Made by a program: the position numbers and the translations under genes. A DNA stretch of 64,000 bases from positions 15,470,041 to 15,534,040 of the forward strand of contig NC_044011.1 in assembly GCF_900496995.4 (NCBI RefSeq). Reading direction: 5' to 3'. This document shows positions 12,801 to 26,585 of this stretch, piece after piece (positions within the stretch are counted from its first letter, which is position 1; every line of letters begins with the position of its first letter). A model generated the notes under the pieces. It was not told the DNA's origin. It ran no database searches and worked only from the letters and a program-made list of their open reading frames with translations. Origin of the DNA: Aquila chrysaetos chrysaetos. Taxonomy: Eukaryota > Chordata > Aves > Accipitriformes > Accipitridae.

Positions 12801-15800
12801 TCATTCTCTACTCTAAAAGCTCAACCAATGGTGTTACAGCAGTTTAGCTGGTCCACTGTGGCTGCCTCTATACAAGCAAATTACAGGTTACCTGAGAAGT
12901 TACCTGGGCACCACACTCTGTCTTGTAGTGTTAGAGCCGTGTCATTAGCCTGTACCAACAAACTTTTTCCCAAGTAATTCCTGGATGCTGTTCAAAAGTT
13001 AACACTGAATGGAGATTATCACAAAGAGGTCCTGTGCACATAGCCAATGTCTTCTGGAGGCTCAGGGGATTTATCAGCATAGACATGGGCTGTTCTGTAC
13101 TAGTCAGCCTCATTTACTATAAACATTTCTGGACACTTTTATTTTGCCAGCTTAAACATGGATTATAACTGTGTGTATGTTCTTAGCCCACTCATACTGC
13201 AAAGCAGAAAAATTTACTCCGAACACCACTGGATGGCCTTTAAGCTAAGGTGCGTCATGAAAACCAGGACTAAGGTTGAGTCCTGGGACTGTTACCACAC
13301 TTGGCAGATACCCAATACTTTCTTAAACTTCTGTAGTATACTCGTACATTTGATGCCTAAAATATAGCCTATTTTATGAATGCCTTGTATTGTAATATAT
13401 ATTGTTGTTATGGTGACTATTATTTCATGACAAATTAAGCACACACTCTAGTCAGAAAGCCTAAGCTGGGACAGTTAAAAGCTAAGAGCATGGTTCTGTT
13501 ACATAAAGCTTGAAAAGTATCTTTTTTAAGTAAAGGCATGAGTATGCACATGTAGTCTCTGCAATTAATAAAATAGCAATGCCATCATGGACAACTGCAT
13601 CAATAGATTAAACCACCCCCAACCTCATTGTAATTCAACACTGTAGGAGGAGAAGGTCATGGCTATATTCAGGGGTTAAAATTAAGAGGAAGATTCATTA
13701 ACTTTGAATCCAACTCATCATGCCTGCAAGACTGTATACTGGGCAATGGCTTCACATTCTTAACAAGACACAAAGCACTAGAAACTGAAAGACTGTAGAA
13801 AATAACTTAAGTGAAGTAATATTTAAAACTAAACAGTATTGGCTGTAAAACAAGGTAGTAATTCAAGAAATATGTGTGTTTGAAAAAGCACTCAAATACG
13901 TCAATAAACAGATAAACTCAACTATATTTTCTCATGTTGAACTCTGATATCTTTCTCAAATAGCTTTTGGAAATTAATGATTATCAACAATATAGGAACA
14001 CTGTACTGGAATTTAGTGTGAAATAGGAGTTGAAATCTTTATGCATGACAAATATTTAATGAAAGGTAAAAATCTTTGGTACTTACTTTATTTCAAGACC
14101 TTTTCTTTGCCTTTGTCCTCTTTAGCAGAGGACCCTTACTTTAGGTGTACATGAGAGTACTGGTATTGTTGTTGGCATCATGGAAACTGACAGAGTTACT
14201 GAGATTAGATCTGATTTTATATGCACTTATAGCAGTGCAAAGAAAAGAGCATAGATATAAAGATAGCCAAAAGTTGGATGGCTAGATTAATATGATAGCA
14301 AACTTGAAATCAGGGCCAAGTCTAATAGCAAGGATGTGGGATGGCACCGATGACACGAACTCTAAAGCTTTTTGCAGCTAACCTTGCAGCAGGAAGGAAA
14401 AAGCTCCAGTATCACTGAGTTAGTGTAACAGTTTCTGCAAGGTTGTATCCGTGAGAGTTTCCAAAAGGAAGGTCTACACAAGCATCTGCTGAAATCACCG
14501 AGTTCAAACTCTGCCCTGGCCAAGCATCAAGAACTGTACGTGCGTGTGCTTTCACCTGCTTGTTCTAAATCCCTTCAGACAGCAGGGGAGAAGACAGTTC
14601 TGTCCTCTCTGCTCTGATGTTAAAGCCCTGACTGGGCTTTTTTTTTACAAAGTGGGAAAGATGGTATGTGCACTAAGTATTTTAAAATAAAAAGTCTTTC
14701 AAAAGAGTAGTGTCCAGCTGCTTCAGAAGATAGGGTGGACACCGTGGTTCCACTGGTGTGAAGGTGTGTGGCTGCGCTTCCCTTGCTGCTGAGGAGAAAG
14801 CGGCTGGAGTGGGGAAGTGCTGCCATGGGTCTGTTCCTACCGCGCTGCCTGTGCCGGCAGTGGAAAGCGGCAGTGTTTCCTGCCAGCCTGCTCCCCTTTG
14901 CCTCAGGGTGGCCAGAAATGGGGGAGTACAAAGGTAGTTAAAATTTGCTTTTCAAGCTCGGCTCTTGTTTGCTCTGGACATGATCCAGTCCGAGAGGAGA
15001 ACCAGGTCTTTTATCACTCTTGGTCTCTGGTAAGACTAACAAAAAGGGACGTTCAGTGTTCCTGCTGTGAACTTTGTGTGGTAGAGTGCTGCAAGATGAG
15101 AGCAGGAGAGTTGTGAATTCAGTGTCTGTATGTGTGAGTGATGGGATAGGAGCAAAACAGGGGGTGCACATGATACATGTGCTCATGGACGTCACTGGTG
15201 TCTTACTAGTGTAAAGAGTAAAACCAAGGGGCAATCCTGAACTCACCAGCATGCCTTCAGGACGGTGCTAACTCAGCTATGTGCCTGGGTTTGGATAGGA
15301 CCTGTCATGCTTCCCGCTAGTTCAGAGCACGGGCGGAGAAGTCACAAGTCTGTCTGGAAAAATAAAAAGATAAAGTGTCTACAGACATGCCCTCATCACA
15401 TACTCATAGTGAAGGCAAAAGAGCTACCTGAGGACTAGTTTTATAAGCAAAAAGAATCTCTTGGACAGTGACATACTAGTTAAGGAGGGATCAGACCTTG
15501 ACTCAGGCCTCTTTTGAGTCATACTATGTTTAACATCACAAGCCTGCATGAGGTGGAAATTACACTGGCAGACGCACAGTAGCAAATACCAAACTTCTCA
15601 GTTGCAACTTTTATTCCATTTCATCATAATTTCTGCACTCTCCGGGGTGCAGAAAGGATTACCGAAACTTTTCTGCACTGTTGTAAATTAGTTTTTGTCC
15701 TTTGTAGTTGTTCCCCAGTGGTCATTGAGTAAGAGGACCTTGTGAGAGGTCGAGTTTGCTGACTCAGAAAGTCTTAGCTTGAAAGATAGCAAAATAATCT

Positions 15801-18139
15801 TGAAAGCATTTAAATTTGTCATCAGCATTGCAGGAATAAGGTGATAGAAATCAAGAATTATTAAGCAGAAGACTATATTAAAATTGCACAATGTTTTAAA
15901 TCAACAAATTTAAAGTTACACAGAGCACATAAAGAAGACAAGAAAGTCTCATTAAAGCGTGTTCTCCACTCCCTGAACAAAATTCTATGATCTCTCAGAT
16001 CTACCAAATGATATATTCTATGTTCCTTTCATGCTGTTTCAATTTTAGCATAAATAAAAATCCACTTGCTACTGCTACTCTGAACTCAAAATGAACTGGT
16101 GCTATCTGAGGTTTAATACAGAAATGATGATCATGCTTTTTCATCCTCCTCAGAGTTAACATTTATTACCTGCAAAACACATCCAGACTAGAAGGACACT
16201 GAAAATACAATCAGAGAAGTGTATTTTTTTATAGCAGTTTTGCAGCAGCTGCTATGGCAATACAGCAGCATCTCTAAAGCAAATTCATATAGAGGATATA
16301 TAGTGCCATTGAGTGTTCTGAGTTTGCCAGCAGATGAAATCCATTTTTCAGTAACACAAACACTGGTTTAATTTACAAAGATTTATGGATCAATTTCTTG
16401 CCCACTGGCTGTGTATCGCAGTCCTGTATTGAGCTTCTTTCATGCCCTTAAGGGCAAGCTTAAGGAGAAGCCTTTTGGATCATGTTTCCTGCCATGTTAA
16501 TTTTTAAAATGACGGAATCTCTTACTGGCTTTGAACAAGTCTTAAAAATCATAACCAAAACAGACGCTGACTTCTTTTCATTTCTAATCCTTCAAACTTC
16601 TACTACCGGGTATACAACTTGCTACCAGCAAACCATGATACTTGTGGTGGCCTAAAATGGAACACTCTGCTTTCATTTACACACCAGTTTAAAATATGAA
16701 TTTTTTTAGCAGCTACCTTTTATCATACTGGATGAAACATTTCCCCAACTATTGTAAGCTGCATAATAAATAATAACTATGTACTTCCCCTGTAACACTA
16801 GGAGCTCAGATTACAACCTGAAAGCCAAATCACATTATTTCTATTTTGTATGTTCTTTACTAGAAACAAAGACATGGCATACATATTTTATTTTTCATTC
16901 TTTCACCATTTCCTGGCCACAAGTTTATACCACGGATGTGCTTTCAGCATAGTTCCCACAGAAATTTCTGTTAAATTCTAATAAAAATGGAAAATGGATT
17001 GAACACAGAGCTGGCATAATATTTCTCCTCTCCCTTTCTCTGAAGGGGTCTGAGGTAAGGGGGGTAAAGCAAAAAAAGAGGCTAAAATCACTTTCAGAAA
17101 TGAAACTTATCAAATAAAAATCTATTCCTGTAGTTACCATTCATGTTTTTATGTATTTTAAAAGTATTAAGACAAATATTTGAAAATTATATTTTAATAA
17201 GGTTACAGATTAAAAATGTGTTTCAGTAAAATACACTTTAAATTATGGAAAAGGGAGCAAAAATATCAGTTTAAAAATCTGCAAATTAAAAATAAACTCA
17301 CAACTTTAAAAAATTTCTATAATCTCCCTACATTTGACTAGCTCCTATGACAATAGTTTACAGAGAATAAAAAATAATATTTTATGTCTAACATTTTGTT
17401 TTAAAATTGAGTAAATTTTCTGTGGATAAGCACTGTAGTTACATATACAGATAAACTTGGAATAGGAGAATCCTTTAACATTATTCCTTGAAAAAAAATT
17501 AAGCTGTCTTATAATAGAGAATTTCTGTGCATATGGCAATGAAACATTCTGAAATATTTTTGAACTTAACAATTTTGTTTAATGATTTCTTTGAAAAAAA
17601 AACCCTACTAATTTAAAATCAAAGGAACAGAAATAAATAGTAATATAGCTAATGACTTATTCTTTTCAGCTTATAATCCTTGTAAACCCATATTAAATTA
17701 CATACTTCATTTATTCAGGACAGATAGAAGAGGAAAAGCTATAGTTATCCTCTACCATGGTCTCCATAATTAACATTTTTTATCCTTTGGAAGCCTAATC
17801 CACAGGACAACTCACAGGCATTTCTTCCATTGATTTCATTTTTTTCACGTTGAGTGACAACCATTTCAGCCTGGTTAGCAGTGCTAAAAGTTTAACCTGG
17901 TTTTATATAGGAGCATAAACTTCTGTTTTCATCAGCTGCATAAGTAATGAAATGTATTGTAGACTTAGGAGGGCTGTACAAGTATACATCACTTACCTGC
18001 AGTAAGAAATTGCTTCAAAGGGTGAATTCTGTCTCACAAAGTAAAATAAGGATAGTTGTTACCTCTGATCTTCACTTGGTCTTAAAAGTGTTTGAGGCAT
18101 GAGCTGAGCCTGGTCTTATAATTTCAGACAACCTCTTTA

Positions 18140-18140
<1 letters not shown>
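6836..18140. other. Intergenic DNA, no supportable gene
   Basis: AT-rich sequence with scattered short frames and no splice-extendable exon that I recognise. A possible very diverged CR1 scrap lies near 11055-11105. The block at 9900-10700 has somewhat higher GC but few CpGs. Longer frames such as 10601-10930 (109 codons) and 14620-14931 on the minus strand (103 codons) have no recognisable protein signature. Confidence 0.55.

Positions 18141-18173
<33 letters not shown>
18141..18173. repeat. (TA)16 microsatellite
   Basis: An uninterrupted run of about 16 TA units lies between CTTTAG and TTTCCC. It is a perfect dinucleotide repeat and so is likely to vary in length between individuals. Confidence 0.95.
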
Positions 18174-18175
<2 letters not shown>

Positions 18176-20130
18176 CCCATCAATAGAAGTAACCTGGTTT
18201 CAAATATTACCAAATTAAACCAGTAATCCGTCTTAAGTAGACAAGCCCTCACATTCCTAAAAGTTTCGTTGCTTTTTTGAGCACTAGGTATCATAAAATA
18301 CAAAGTGTTTCTTGATTTACCACTTTAATTACTATGAAAAGCAGTATGGATAGAAGACATTAGCCCCGGAATGTGGAGTCAGAAAGTCCAGGCTGTATTT
18401 GTAACTGAACCACTGCCTGACCATGGACCAAGCGTTTCATATCTCCGTTGCTTTACATTTAAAATAGAGTAACACCATTCATCTCACTTGTGACGTTCTT
18501 TGCAACTTACAGGTAAGAAAATGACATGTGATTTAGGTATTCTTATGTCCTATTCTATGCTTGGTTTATGTTCCAATAAGTCAATATAATTCTAAAAACT
18601 ATTTCCGAAAAATGTCATGTTGGTCATGCATTTGTTTGGCTTAATGTGAACACTCAGGAGGAAAAAGTTTCATGAAGGTCCAGTTACCAACTTCAAGAAA
18701 AGATCATGGAGTCCCTGAATACTATTTTTCTCACTTCATCCATTGGCAAAAAAATGAGCCTGCAGGTCAAAGAGCTACATCGTCCAGAAATCAAGTTGTT
18801 CTTAGTGCAAGAGTTACCATTAGCTGCCCTACAAGTCAGTGTTTTTCAATATTATTATTATTACTTAGTACATTGTAACAGTTTCTTTTTCTTTGACTAT
18901 TTTCTGAAGAAGGAGCATATGGGCTCTAACTTCTTAAAACATGCACAACCAGTACCTTTGATTTTGATCACCAGAATTTAAGAAATTGATATGGAAAAGA
19001 ATAATTACAGGCATTTAATTTGCTTCAGTGTCAACATGTGTGGATAGGAAATCTGAAAGCATTTTAACCACATTCCAGACCAGCACATAAGCATAAACCA
19101 ACATACTGAATTACTGTCTGCTCCAGAAACTTTGTGAAAACCTTGCTGTAGTGAGGATAAAGCTGTTCTGTATGAACAATGAAAACATTGCTCTTGACTG
19201 AAACTCCAAGGGAAGAGAACTTTTCTTCTGTTGTGATATGCAAAACACAGCAAAAGAGTTGTCTTCATCTTGTTAAGAAAGTCACCCTTCAGGGTATAAT
19301 CTAGTCACAAGAGTGCTGAGAACACTGAAGAACGTTATAAGTACTGACAAGAGAATAAATACTGTGAATATTAACATGCTGAGAGTATAAATAGAAATAT
19401 TAAGAAGTGTACTCCTTATCTACTTCATGGCTAATTCATAGCAGAGTGGTGGGACTGTGGTAGTGGTGTAGGACACTAAGACATCTTGGTTTATGTATTT
19501 TACATTTGTATATCATGTACAAATACTGAGAATATAACTGCTATTTAACAGAGGTGAGGAGACCAGAACAAATATGAACTGCTTACTTTTCCAAAACTCT
19601 TTCTAAAATGTATGCAGTGAGACTGGAAGTCATGCAGTATTCTTACCTTTAACATATGACACCTTACACTTTTTTTTTTCCTTGCTTTTCCTACTACAGT
19701 ATAACATCACAACTTATCACACAGCCATGGTGTGCCATAAAGAATGACAGGGACATGGAGCAACTCAGAAACTTTCTGGTTTTCATACTGGCACCCAGAT
19801 TTTTTTCTAGGGATACATAAGTAAATGCATTGCAGAGAGTAAATGTATTATTGCGATGCCTGTTGGGAGTATTTTTAAGGCAACACAGAGCTTTTTAATT
19901 TAAAAACATTATGTGTATTTTTACAAGCAGCTGGTGTTTAAAGGATGTTTGTAAGCAAATTGCAATTGATGTCTTCTCTACTAATTTGGTATCCAGGGAC
20001 AATCTTGAAAATTAGATCTACATATGACTAACGAAAATCTGTTGTACAATGTAATTAACTGAGCTGAGGTAGACCCTCATAAAATGACACTGAACATAAG
20101 AGGTAAGTCTCAGAGGTCTTGTGTCATCGT
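18174..20130. other. Intergenic DNA, no supportable gene
   Basis: Ordinary AT-rich sequence. Frames at 18672-18981 and 19005-19268 are short and uncharacteristic. I see no RNA gene or recognisable repeat beyond a small ATTATT run near 18851. Confidence 0.55.
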
Positions 20131-20960
20131 GTTTGCATAATGATTGACGCAGGGGCCAGCCGCCAGTGAAGCCCCTGGCCGGAGCCTTCATCACTGCGGT
20201 GAAGGGGCACCGCGCTCTCTGGGCGGGCCTACAGGCGACATGGGCGGAGAACGGGAGTTCAGGAGGTGGCAACCGGTGACACACCACCACAGCTGTACCC
20301 ACCCTCAGTCTCGCGTGTGAAGCTATACCTCCTCCTGAACCACACAGGACTGTCGTCCGAGCCCCGTCCTTCTGCACAGCAGCCGAGGACCGCCTGAACT
20401 TCGTATGCCTACAGCAAATACTTTTGGTTAGAGCTGACCCCGGCCTTCACGATGCTCTCGGTGCGGGTCCAGCGTGGGCCGAGGAAGCCAGAGGAACTAG
20501 GCCATTTAATGCAACACCGGCGTTCACCATTACTATCCTGGTTTGGCTACAAGGTAGCATCCAACGTCCAGAGGCCTTTGCTCTTCAGCAAACGCACACA
20601 CGCAACGTGGTGTGTTACCTACGGAAAGGCCGTAGTCCTACAGAGTCTGCCCCCCCCCGCCCCCAGGCCCTGCAGCCCCCCTGCTGACTTCCCCAACCCT
20701 TCCTCTGCTCCCCAGCGCAGCCCCTGCCACAGCATCAGCCTCCCTGCTCCCCCTTGCCAGGCACAGCTGCACCAGCCAAGGGCGGCAGCACTTCCCCAAA
20801 AGCTAGCCCAGCACTTAGGAGGCGGAAAATAGGGCGGAGGAGGGACAGGGTTCCCTCCCTTTCCCCAGCCGTGGCCCTGCTCAGCCAGGGGACACCCTCA
20901 GGGCTGGCCCTGGGGCCCTGGGCCGGCCCTGACACCGCGGCGGCGGCTGGCTGAGGGCTG
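20131..20960. promoter_or_regulatory. Isolated intergenic CpG-rich patch (candidate CpG island)
   Basis: For about 830 bp the sequence changes from AT-rich to GC-rich with frequent CpG. By eye there are about 19 CpGs in 20141-20400, and many more through 20620 and in the CGGCGGCGG cluster near 20937-20945. Both flanks are AT-rich and CpG-poor. In birds such islands usually mark promoters, but no recognisable coding exon lies beside it and the nearest recognised promoter (FBXO5) is about 11.5 kb away. It could be the promoter of a non-coding RNA, a distal promoter, an enhancer, or a hypomethylated remnant. The overlapping reading frames here are composition artefacts. Confidence 0.5.
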
Positions 20961-23900
20961 TGGAGGGTTCGTCGTATCCCCCCAGCACGAAACCGAAACC
21001 TACGGAGTGGCCAGCAAACAAAGGGAATTGCATTTTATTTACATCTTAGTTTCTCAAAATACCTCCCAAGCCTTTGGCTTGTTTCAGTGCTATACTGAGG
21101 AACCGTGAGGGCAGTTCTGAATGCAAAGGGCAGAGCAATACTAAACCTTAAGGGACAAACCCTCAGCTGCTGAACCATCTCAGCGGTTATTACAAGAATG
21201 TCTATTCCTTCATTTGAACCTTGCAATCATTTCTGCATGTGCCAGCCAGCTCAAGTAGACCCTTGCTGCTTCTACTTTGTGCTCAGAATATCGGCACGAT
21301 GGTTTTCCCTCTCCCCTTATGGTCCCCTGGACTCCTTCAGAGGATAAACCACTCCGACAAAATAACATTAAAATCGGGTGGACCTGACACGACAATTTGT
21401 TCATCCTCAGGTAAAGACTCACATTCCAGCAGTTGTCCACCTCTGTAACTGCTCATCCTGTGCTCCAAAGTTTAAATGTATTAGAGAGGGAATCTTTTCT
21501 ATCACGGCAAGTGTATTCCAAAATCAAGCATCTATCACAGTAATTGCCCAATCCATCCTTGCATTCAGGTAATGGCATTGCAGCTCAAGACACCAGCTCC
21601 TCCTAACCACAGCAGAGGTGCTGTATGAGAAGTTGCCTTACATATTCATGCTATGCCTTTTAGGTATTTTGCAAGTCAGCACCATGGGCTTCTGCCAGAA
21701 GTTGCGTCCAGGTCAGGCCACAGCACTCACGCAGCTGAGGTCTTCACCGAACCTCAGCAGATCAGGAACACAATGTCCAATCCCAGGCAAAGCTCCGTTT
21801 GCTGAGGGCTTCATGAGATGTCTTGCACCCACTGCTTTGGAGCGGTGGCTTTGCTCTCCACTTGTCACTACAGGGGCACAAGGCAGGCAAAATAACTCTT
21901 ATATTTTTAGGGCAGCCTTCACTCCTTGAAGAAGGCATGTGTGTTTAGCAGCAGGATAAAGCTTTTATGGAAGGCACCTGTATTTTTTTAAGTTTAGCAA
22001 ATATGTACATATCCTACACAAATATGTTTGTAACAAATGTTAAAATCAGTAACTGAATTCAAGGTTTGGGTTTTGTTCTTTTAATTGCAGATTTAATGCA
22101 ATTACCAGTGACAGTAGTAACGAGATGGATAGCTACTGTCAGTGGAGGTGGAGGAAATACGAGCGGAGCAAGAACGCAATGAATCCGGCTTCATGCAGTG
22201 TTTCAAGAGCACCATCTTGTGGTTTTCCCTTTCCAGAACATACTTATTTTTTAAAATCTCTATACTACAGCATAATTTCCTCAAAAGGGTTGTCAGCCCT
22301 TGGCTTTAGGAGTACGTATTTTGGGAGGTGGGGAGGGAATTCTTATCACAATCTTAATCTAGATTCCTTTTTTCGAACTCTGTGAGTGAGGGAAGTCTTC
22401 ATATCTTTACCACTAAATATTCTGAGCTTTTTAAAGAGTGTTCACTGCCAGAACTTTGAGTTTTAAACTTTTTTGTCAAACAAACATTCAACATACTGAA
22501 ACGTTGCTTCTTTGCGGTGGAGCCCTCGGCTAGTGACAGCATATCTGACACATGCTGCAGTTTTGCCACTAGTTAGAAATCAGCCTCCGAGGTGAACAGC
22601 TAGGCTGCGTGCTGTGCTAAGGCACCAGCAGTTGCAGAGTTGAAGTAAGAGGGCTTTTTTTCTGTTTTGGTTCTTCCATGTCCCACAGTCCTCAAAGCAC
22701 AAAGGCTGCTGCTGCTGGCGGATAAATTACACTGCTAAGTGCATACAAACTTGTCCTTGTTTTTACAAGTGATTACATCATCAGATTAATCATCATTATC
22801 TGACAATTCTCTCCAGCTTCTTTGCTCGCTGCGGTGGGACAGCTGAGATTGCCCTTAAGGCTTTGCAGAAAGACATAAGCATCTCAAGCGGCTCCTTGGG
22901 TTTTTCAGGACAGCATCGTAAGTGCAAGAGAGAAGAGCTGCAAAATGTGGATATTTGATATTGATTTCAGAAACTCCTAAACCCCTGCCTCTGCCTGCCT
23001 CCCAGCTAGGGTCACGATGAAATTAAGGAATATTCTGGCTCCATAGCTGTTCAGGCCAGAGGGAACAGCTGCTAGCCATGGCAATTTACAGAGCAGAGAA
23101 ACATCCCGCCCTTCCTCACCATGCAGAGCCATGCCTAGAGATAAGCAAGTAACTGGGAGAAATCTGTACTCCTGCACCAGCCAGACAGGGGACTCTGTCA
23201 GCCTGCAGGTATTTATCACCCTCTATAGATCTGGAAGGCGTATGTGATGTGGGTGAGCAGCTTATCACATTCCTGCAATGTCACTGGGGCTGCCAAGTGT
23301 TGAGTCTGAAAGTGGTTTTGACAACATAGGTGTAGTAATTCGGGACGACTCATCTCCATAGGGCAAGTGCTATGCTCTTGGGCTAGGTAAGACTCTCACA
23401 TTGATTACATATCAAAGGCAGGTTCAAGATAGGCTCAGCACAGACATTAACAACAATCTGCATCTACTTTGTTCCCACCTTTGGCACATAAATCACTCTC
23501 CTCAGCACTGGTTGGGGCACTGCTAGTACTAACATCCAACACCCTCGCTCCCTGAGGAGTTGCTTTCTCTCTCAGCAGTACATGCCAGCATGCCTGGGTA
23601 GGGACAGATTGTCCACTGTTTTTTCTGCTGTACACCATTCACTGAAGCTATTTATGAGCAGACCAACAATCATGTGGCTTTCAGTAAGAAAGTTTTTATA
23701 CAGGTCTGGTGCTCAGCATTGTTGGGCAAGGTTTCAATTGTCGGGCAAGACTACCATAAAGGAAGAAATAGCTGTGTGGCCACCGCAGACACCCGTGCTT
23801 CTCTTTAGAAATTTTGCATAAGAAAATTGTAAGCATTGGTAACAGGTCAAGGTCCTTAAGGAGCTGTCACCCACCTGTTGAAGGCTGCAATCTTGAATGA

Positions 23901-25485
23901 CTGACTATTAACCCTAAAGCTGGTAGGCAAGGGTCTGAGAATCAGGATAAAACAGTTGGACAAGGGGAAAGAAACAGCCGTGATGATTTGCAGCGGACCC
24001 ATTACAGCTTGGCCAAAGCTTCGTTAGAAGTCAAGTAATCTGACCTTTCCAGCAAGGTTTCAGGTAGAATGTAGTTGCGTCTTATCCCTCAGAAGTTAGT
24101 GAAAAATGTCTGTTTCTTCACATATTGTTCATCTCCAGTTGTGACCACTGAAGCCATGTAGTCCAATTTGTCCCTCAAATCTGGAGGTAACCAGGAATTT
24201 TCCTCAAAATTCTGCATGAGCAGATAAATTTCTACAGGAAATAAAACAAACAAACAACAAAAAAGCAGCTGTTCTTTACTGTCTTCCCATACAAATTGTT
24301 AGGCCTGCTAGGGAGTTGATAGTTCGCCTTAGTAAGCTGAAAACCTGAAAAGGTAAACCTCATAAGTTTGTAACATCCACATTCAGCTCCAAAAGACACA
24401 TAAATTTTAATTCAAGGTGCATCATACTCTGCAACACCAGTCTGAGTGTGGATGCCTGTGCCACATTTCTCAAAATCAATGTACAAAAGGGCAGTTCTGT
24501 CCAGATCCCATTAAGATATCTGTGCTCTTCAGGACACAGGAATTTCAGCAGACACAGATGAAAATTTTGTAACAGTTTTGTTTAAAATACTTCTTATCTA
24601 TCTGTGCTCAGCCTACAGCCCACTAACAGATTCACTGTGGTTGCAAGCATATCAAGCCCCTGACCATTGCTTTTTCCATCTCACAAATAATACTGGAGAC
24701 ACCAATACCTAGTAGTTGAGGGCTGTTACTTATACAAACATCATTCTTCTGGCCTGCAGGACTGGTTGGTAAAGGTGGTATGGGTCTAATTACCAGAATA
24801 AGGTATAATACGATGGAAGACTTCTACCTTTCATTCTCAGATCTTGAGCATATCCTTACGTGGACTTAAATACCCAAAAGATTTATGGAATGAAAGTTCT
24901 TGATATAACTCAGCCAGCCTCTTATTTTAAGTCTCAGATTTAGGTTAGGAGATTAAGTTCACCACATAAAAGCAGAGTGCTAGAGGTCCTGCGCAACTGT
25001 TTCTACCACTGCTGTCACAAAAGAATTGCCATGCAGCATAAAACTGCTGTCCCAGTTCAAGGAGCGGGACCTACAGTGCTACCTTCCCAGTCTGTTATTC
25101 GCTCATTAACAGGAAAACACAGCCAAATGCCAGACATTTCCAGAAAATTATCAGTCCTTTTCTTGAAAGCTTGCCTTTCTTTGCTGTGGAATCAGGAAGA
25201 CTTTACTGACAGTGAGCTAGTTCTGCAACAGCAACATAAATTCAGCCAATAGAAAATTTTCCATTGAAGGGGTTGGTTCAGAAACTATCAACAGTTACTG
25301 CTAAGAGCCATTAGGTAAGCTGCAGGAATGCCGCATGAGAATGGATTCAGTATGTTTTACACGAAACCAGGAGATTTGCTCTTTGTTAAATCAACATTTT
25401 TAGAAGCACATACTAGAAAACTTGAGAAATGAGCATGAGAAGTAATCTTTTAAGATGATAAATAAAAAGTCCAGATCTGCCAATC
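20961..25485. other. Intergenic DNA between the CpG patch and the FBXO5 3' end
   Basis: No gene is supportable. Frames of 60-103 codons (for example 21618-21929, and 22977-23219 on the minus strand) lack domain signatures and plausible splice partners. A moderately GC-rich section at 22800-23600 has few CpGs. I recognise no repeat family. Confidence 0.5.
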
Positions 25486-26333
25486 AAGTTTCTGAGAACA
25501 GTAATTTATTTTCACATTTACAAGACAAAAATGAATAATATTTAAAGTAGTATTTACAAATATATACAAATATTAAAAATTTATCTTATTATTTATAAAA
25601 AACAGGCAAACAAAGTATTTTTTTAGCAGTATAGCCAAGATACCGCACTTTTTTTTTTTTTAAGTTGGAAAGGGTATCACCTCAGTTCAAGGAAAACCTG
25701 CAGTTTCTGAATGAAGAAATGAAAGAAGAGCAACAATTTAAGATCCATATAAGGTAAAGCATCAGAGAAATTTTTCACATTTTAAAATTAAGGCAAAGCC
25801 TTGAAAAAAAATATCATAAAATCTGGACTCCCTCATAATTTTATGTTAAAAGGGACTTCACTCACCTCACTGACATTCTCACTATAAATGCTTTTAAAAG
25901 ACATTTGAACAAGAGTAAACATTTAAATAAAACAGTTTACCCATCTCCCTTCTGGCATTCAAGAATTGCTAGCATTAAACATGGAAGGCTACTGGCAAAA
26001 ACTTTTTTGTTTTGTTCAATATTATTGTGGGGTGTTTTGAAGACTGGAAGACAACAGACAAATTGTCAGGACAATATTTAAAATGTTATTAGAATCCATA
26101 TCCAGAATTTTCTTTTAAATTATAGATTAGTAAGACATTTTTGACTGGATATTTGTGATGATTCCTAGGAATTTCAACATGACCAAATAGTACAGAGGAA
26201 TAATAAAGTTAACCTTTTTTTAAATACAGAATAGCAGAAAGCATTTTCTTGTTTGATTTTCTTTGAGGATAACTTCATACCCTAAAAAAAACTTTCGCTG
26301 GCACATCTAACAATCTCTATTGGGATGGATGGA
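25486..26333 (-). other. FBXO5: FBXO5 3' untranslated region
   Basis: This AT-rich sequence follows the FBXO5 stop codon on the minus strand. The first AATAAA reached downstream of the stop is at 25510-25505 (TTTATT on the plus strand), about 825 nt from the stop. Cleavage would therefore fall near 25480-25495. No other canonical AATAAA lies between the stop and this site, so a 3' UTR of about 0.84 kb is the simplest reading. The exact cleavage position is not visible from sequence. Confidence 0.65.
25505..25510 (-). terminator. FBXO5: FBXO5 polyadenylation signal
   Basis: AATAAA on the minus strand. It is the first canonical hexamer downstream of the FBXO5 stop codon. Confidence 0.65.
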
Positions 26334-26585
26334 TCACAACCGCCGTAGATTCTGTTTGCTTTTCTTAGTCCCAGGAAGCGCCCCTAGCTTAGAGTTGGGT
26401 TTCACTGGTTTGCCACTCATACAGTCACTGGAGCTGTGGTACCCGCACATGCACTTTGTGCAAAAGTCAAAGCCACAACTTTCACGACTGCACATCGCCC
26501 TTTGTAGATAGGAGTCATACTTTGCAGGTGAGCCACAGCGATGGCAGACTTTAAGGCTTTCAGTGTTTCTCAAGGTCTTGGCAGC
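26334..26585 (-). CDS. FBXO5: FBXO5 coding exon 5 (terminal)
   Basis: The exon encodes residues 326-408, from AAKTLRN to the terminal RRL and stop. The acceptor is CAACAG just upstream on the minus strand, entered in phase 0. It carries the whole zinc-binding region (C339, C342, C357, C362, C367, C370, C372, H375, C380), and the inhibitory RL tail ends directly at the stop codon. Confidence 0.95.
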   Translation of the reverse strand, partial: AAKTLRNTESLKVCHRCGSPAKYDSYLQRAMCSRESCGFDFCTKCMCGYHSSSDCMSGKPVKPNSKLGALPGTKKSKQNLRRL

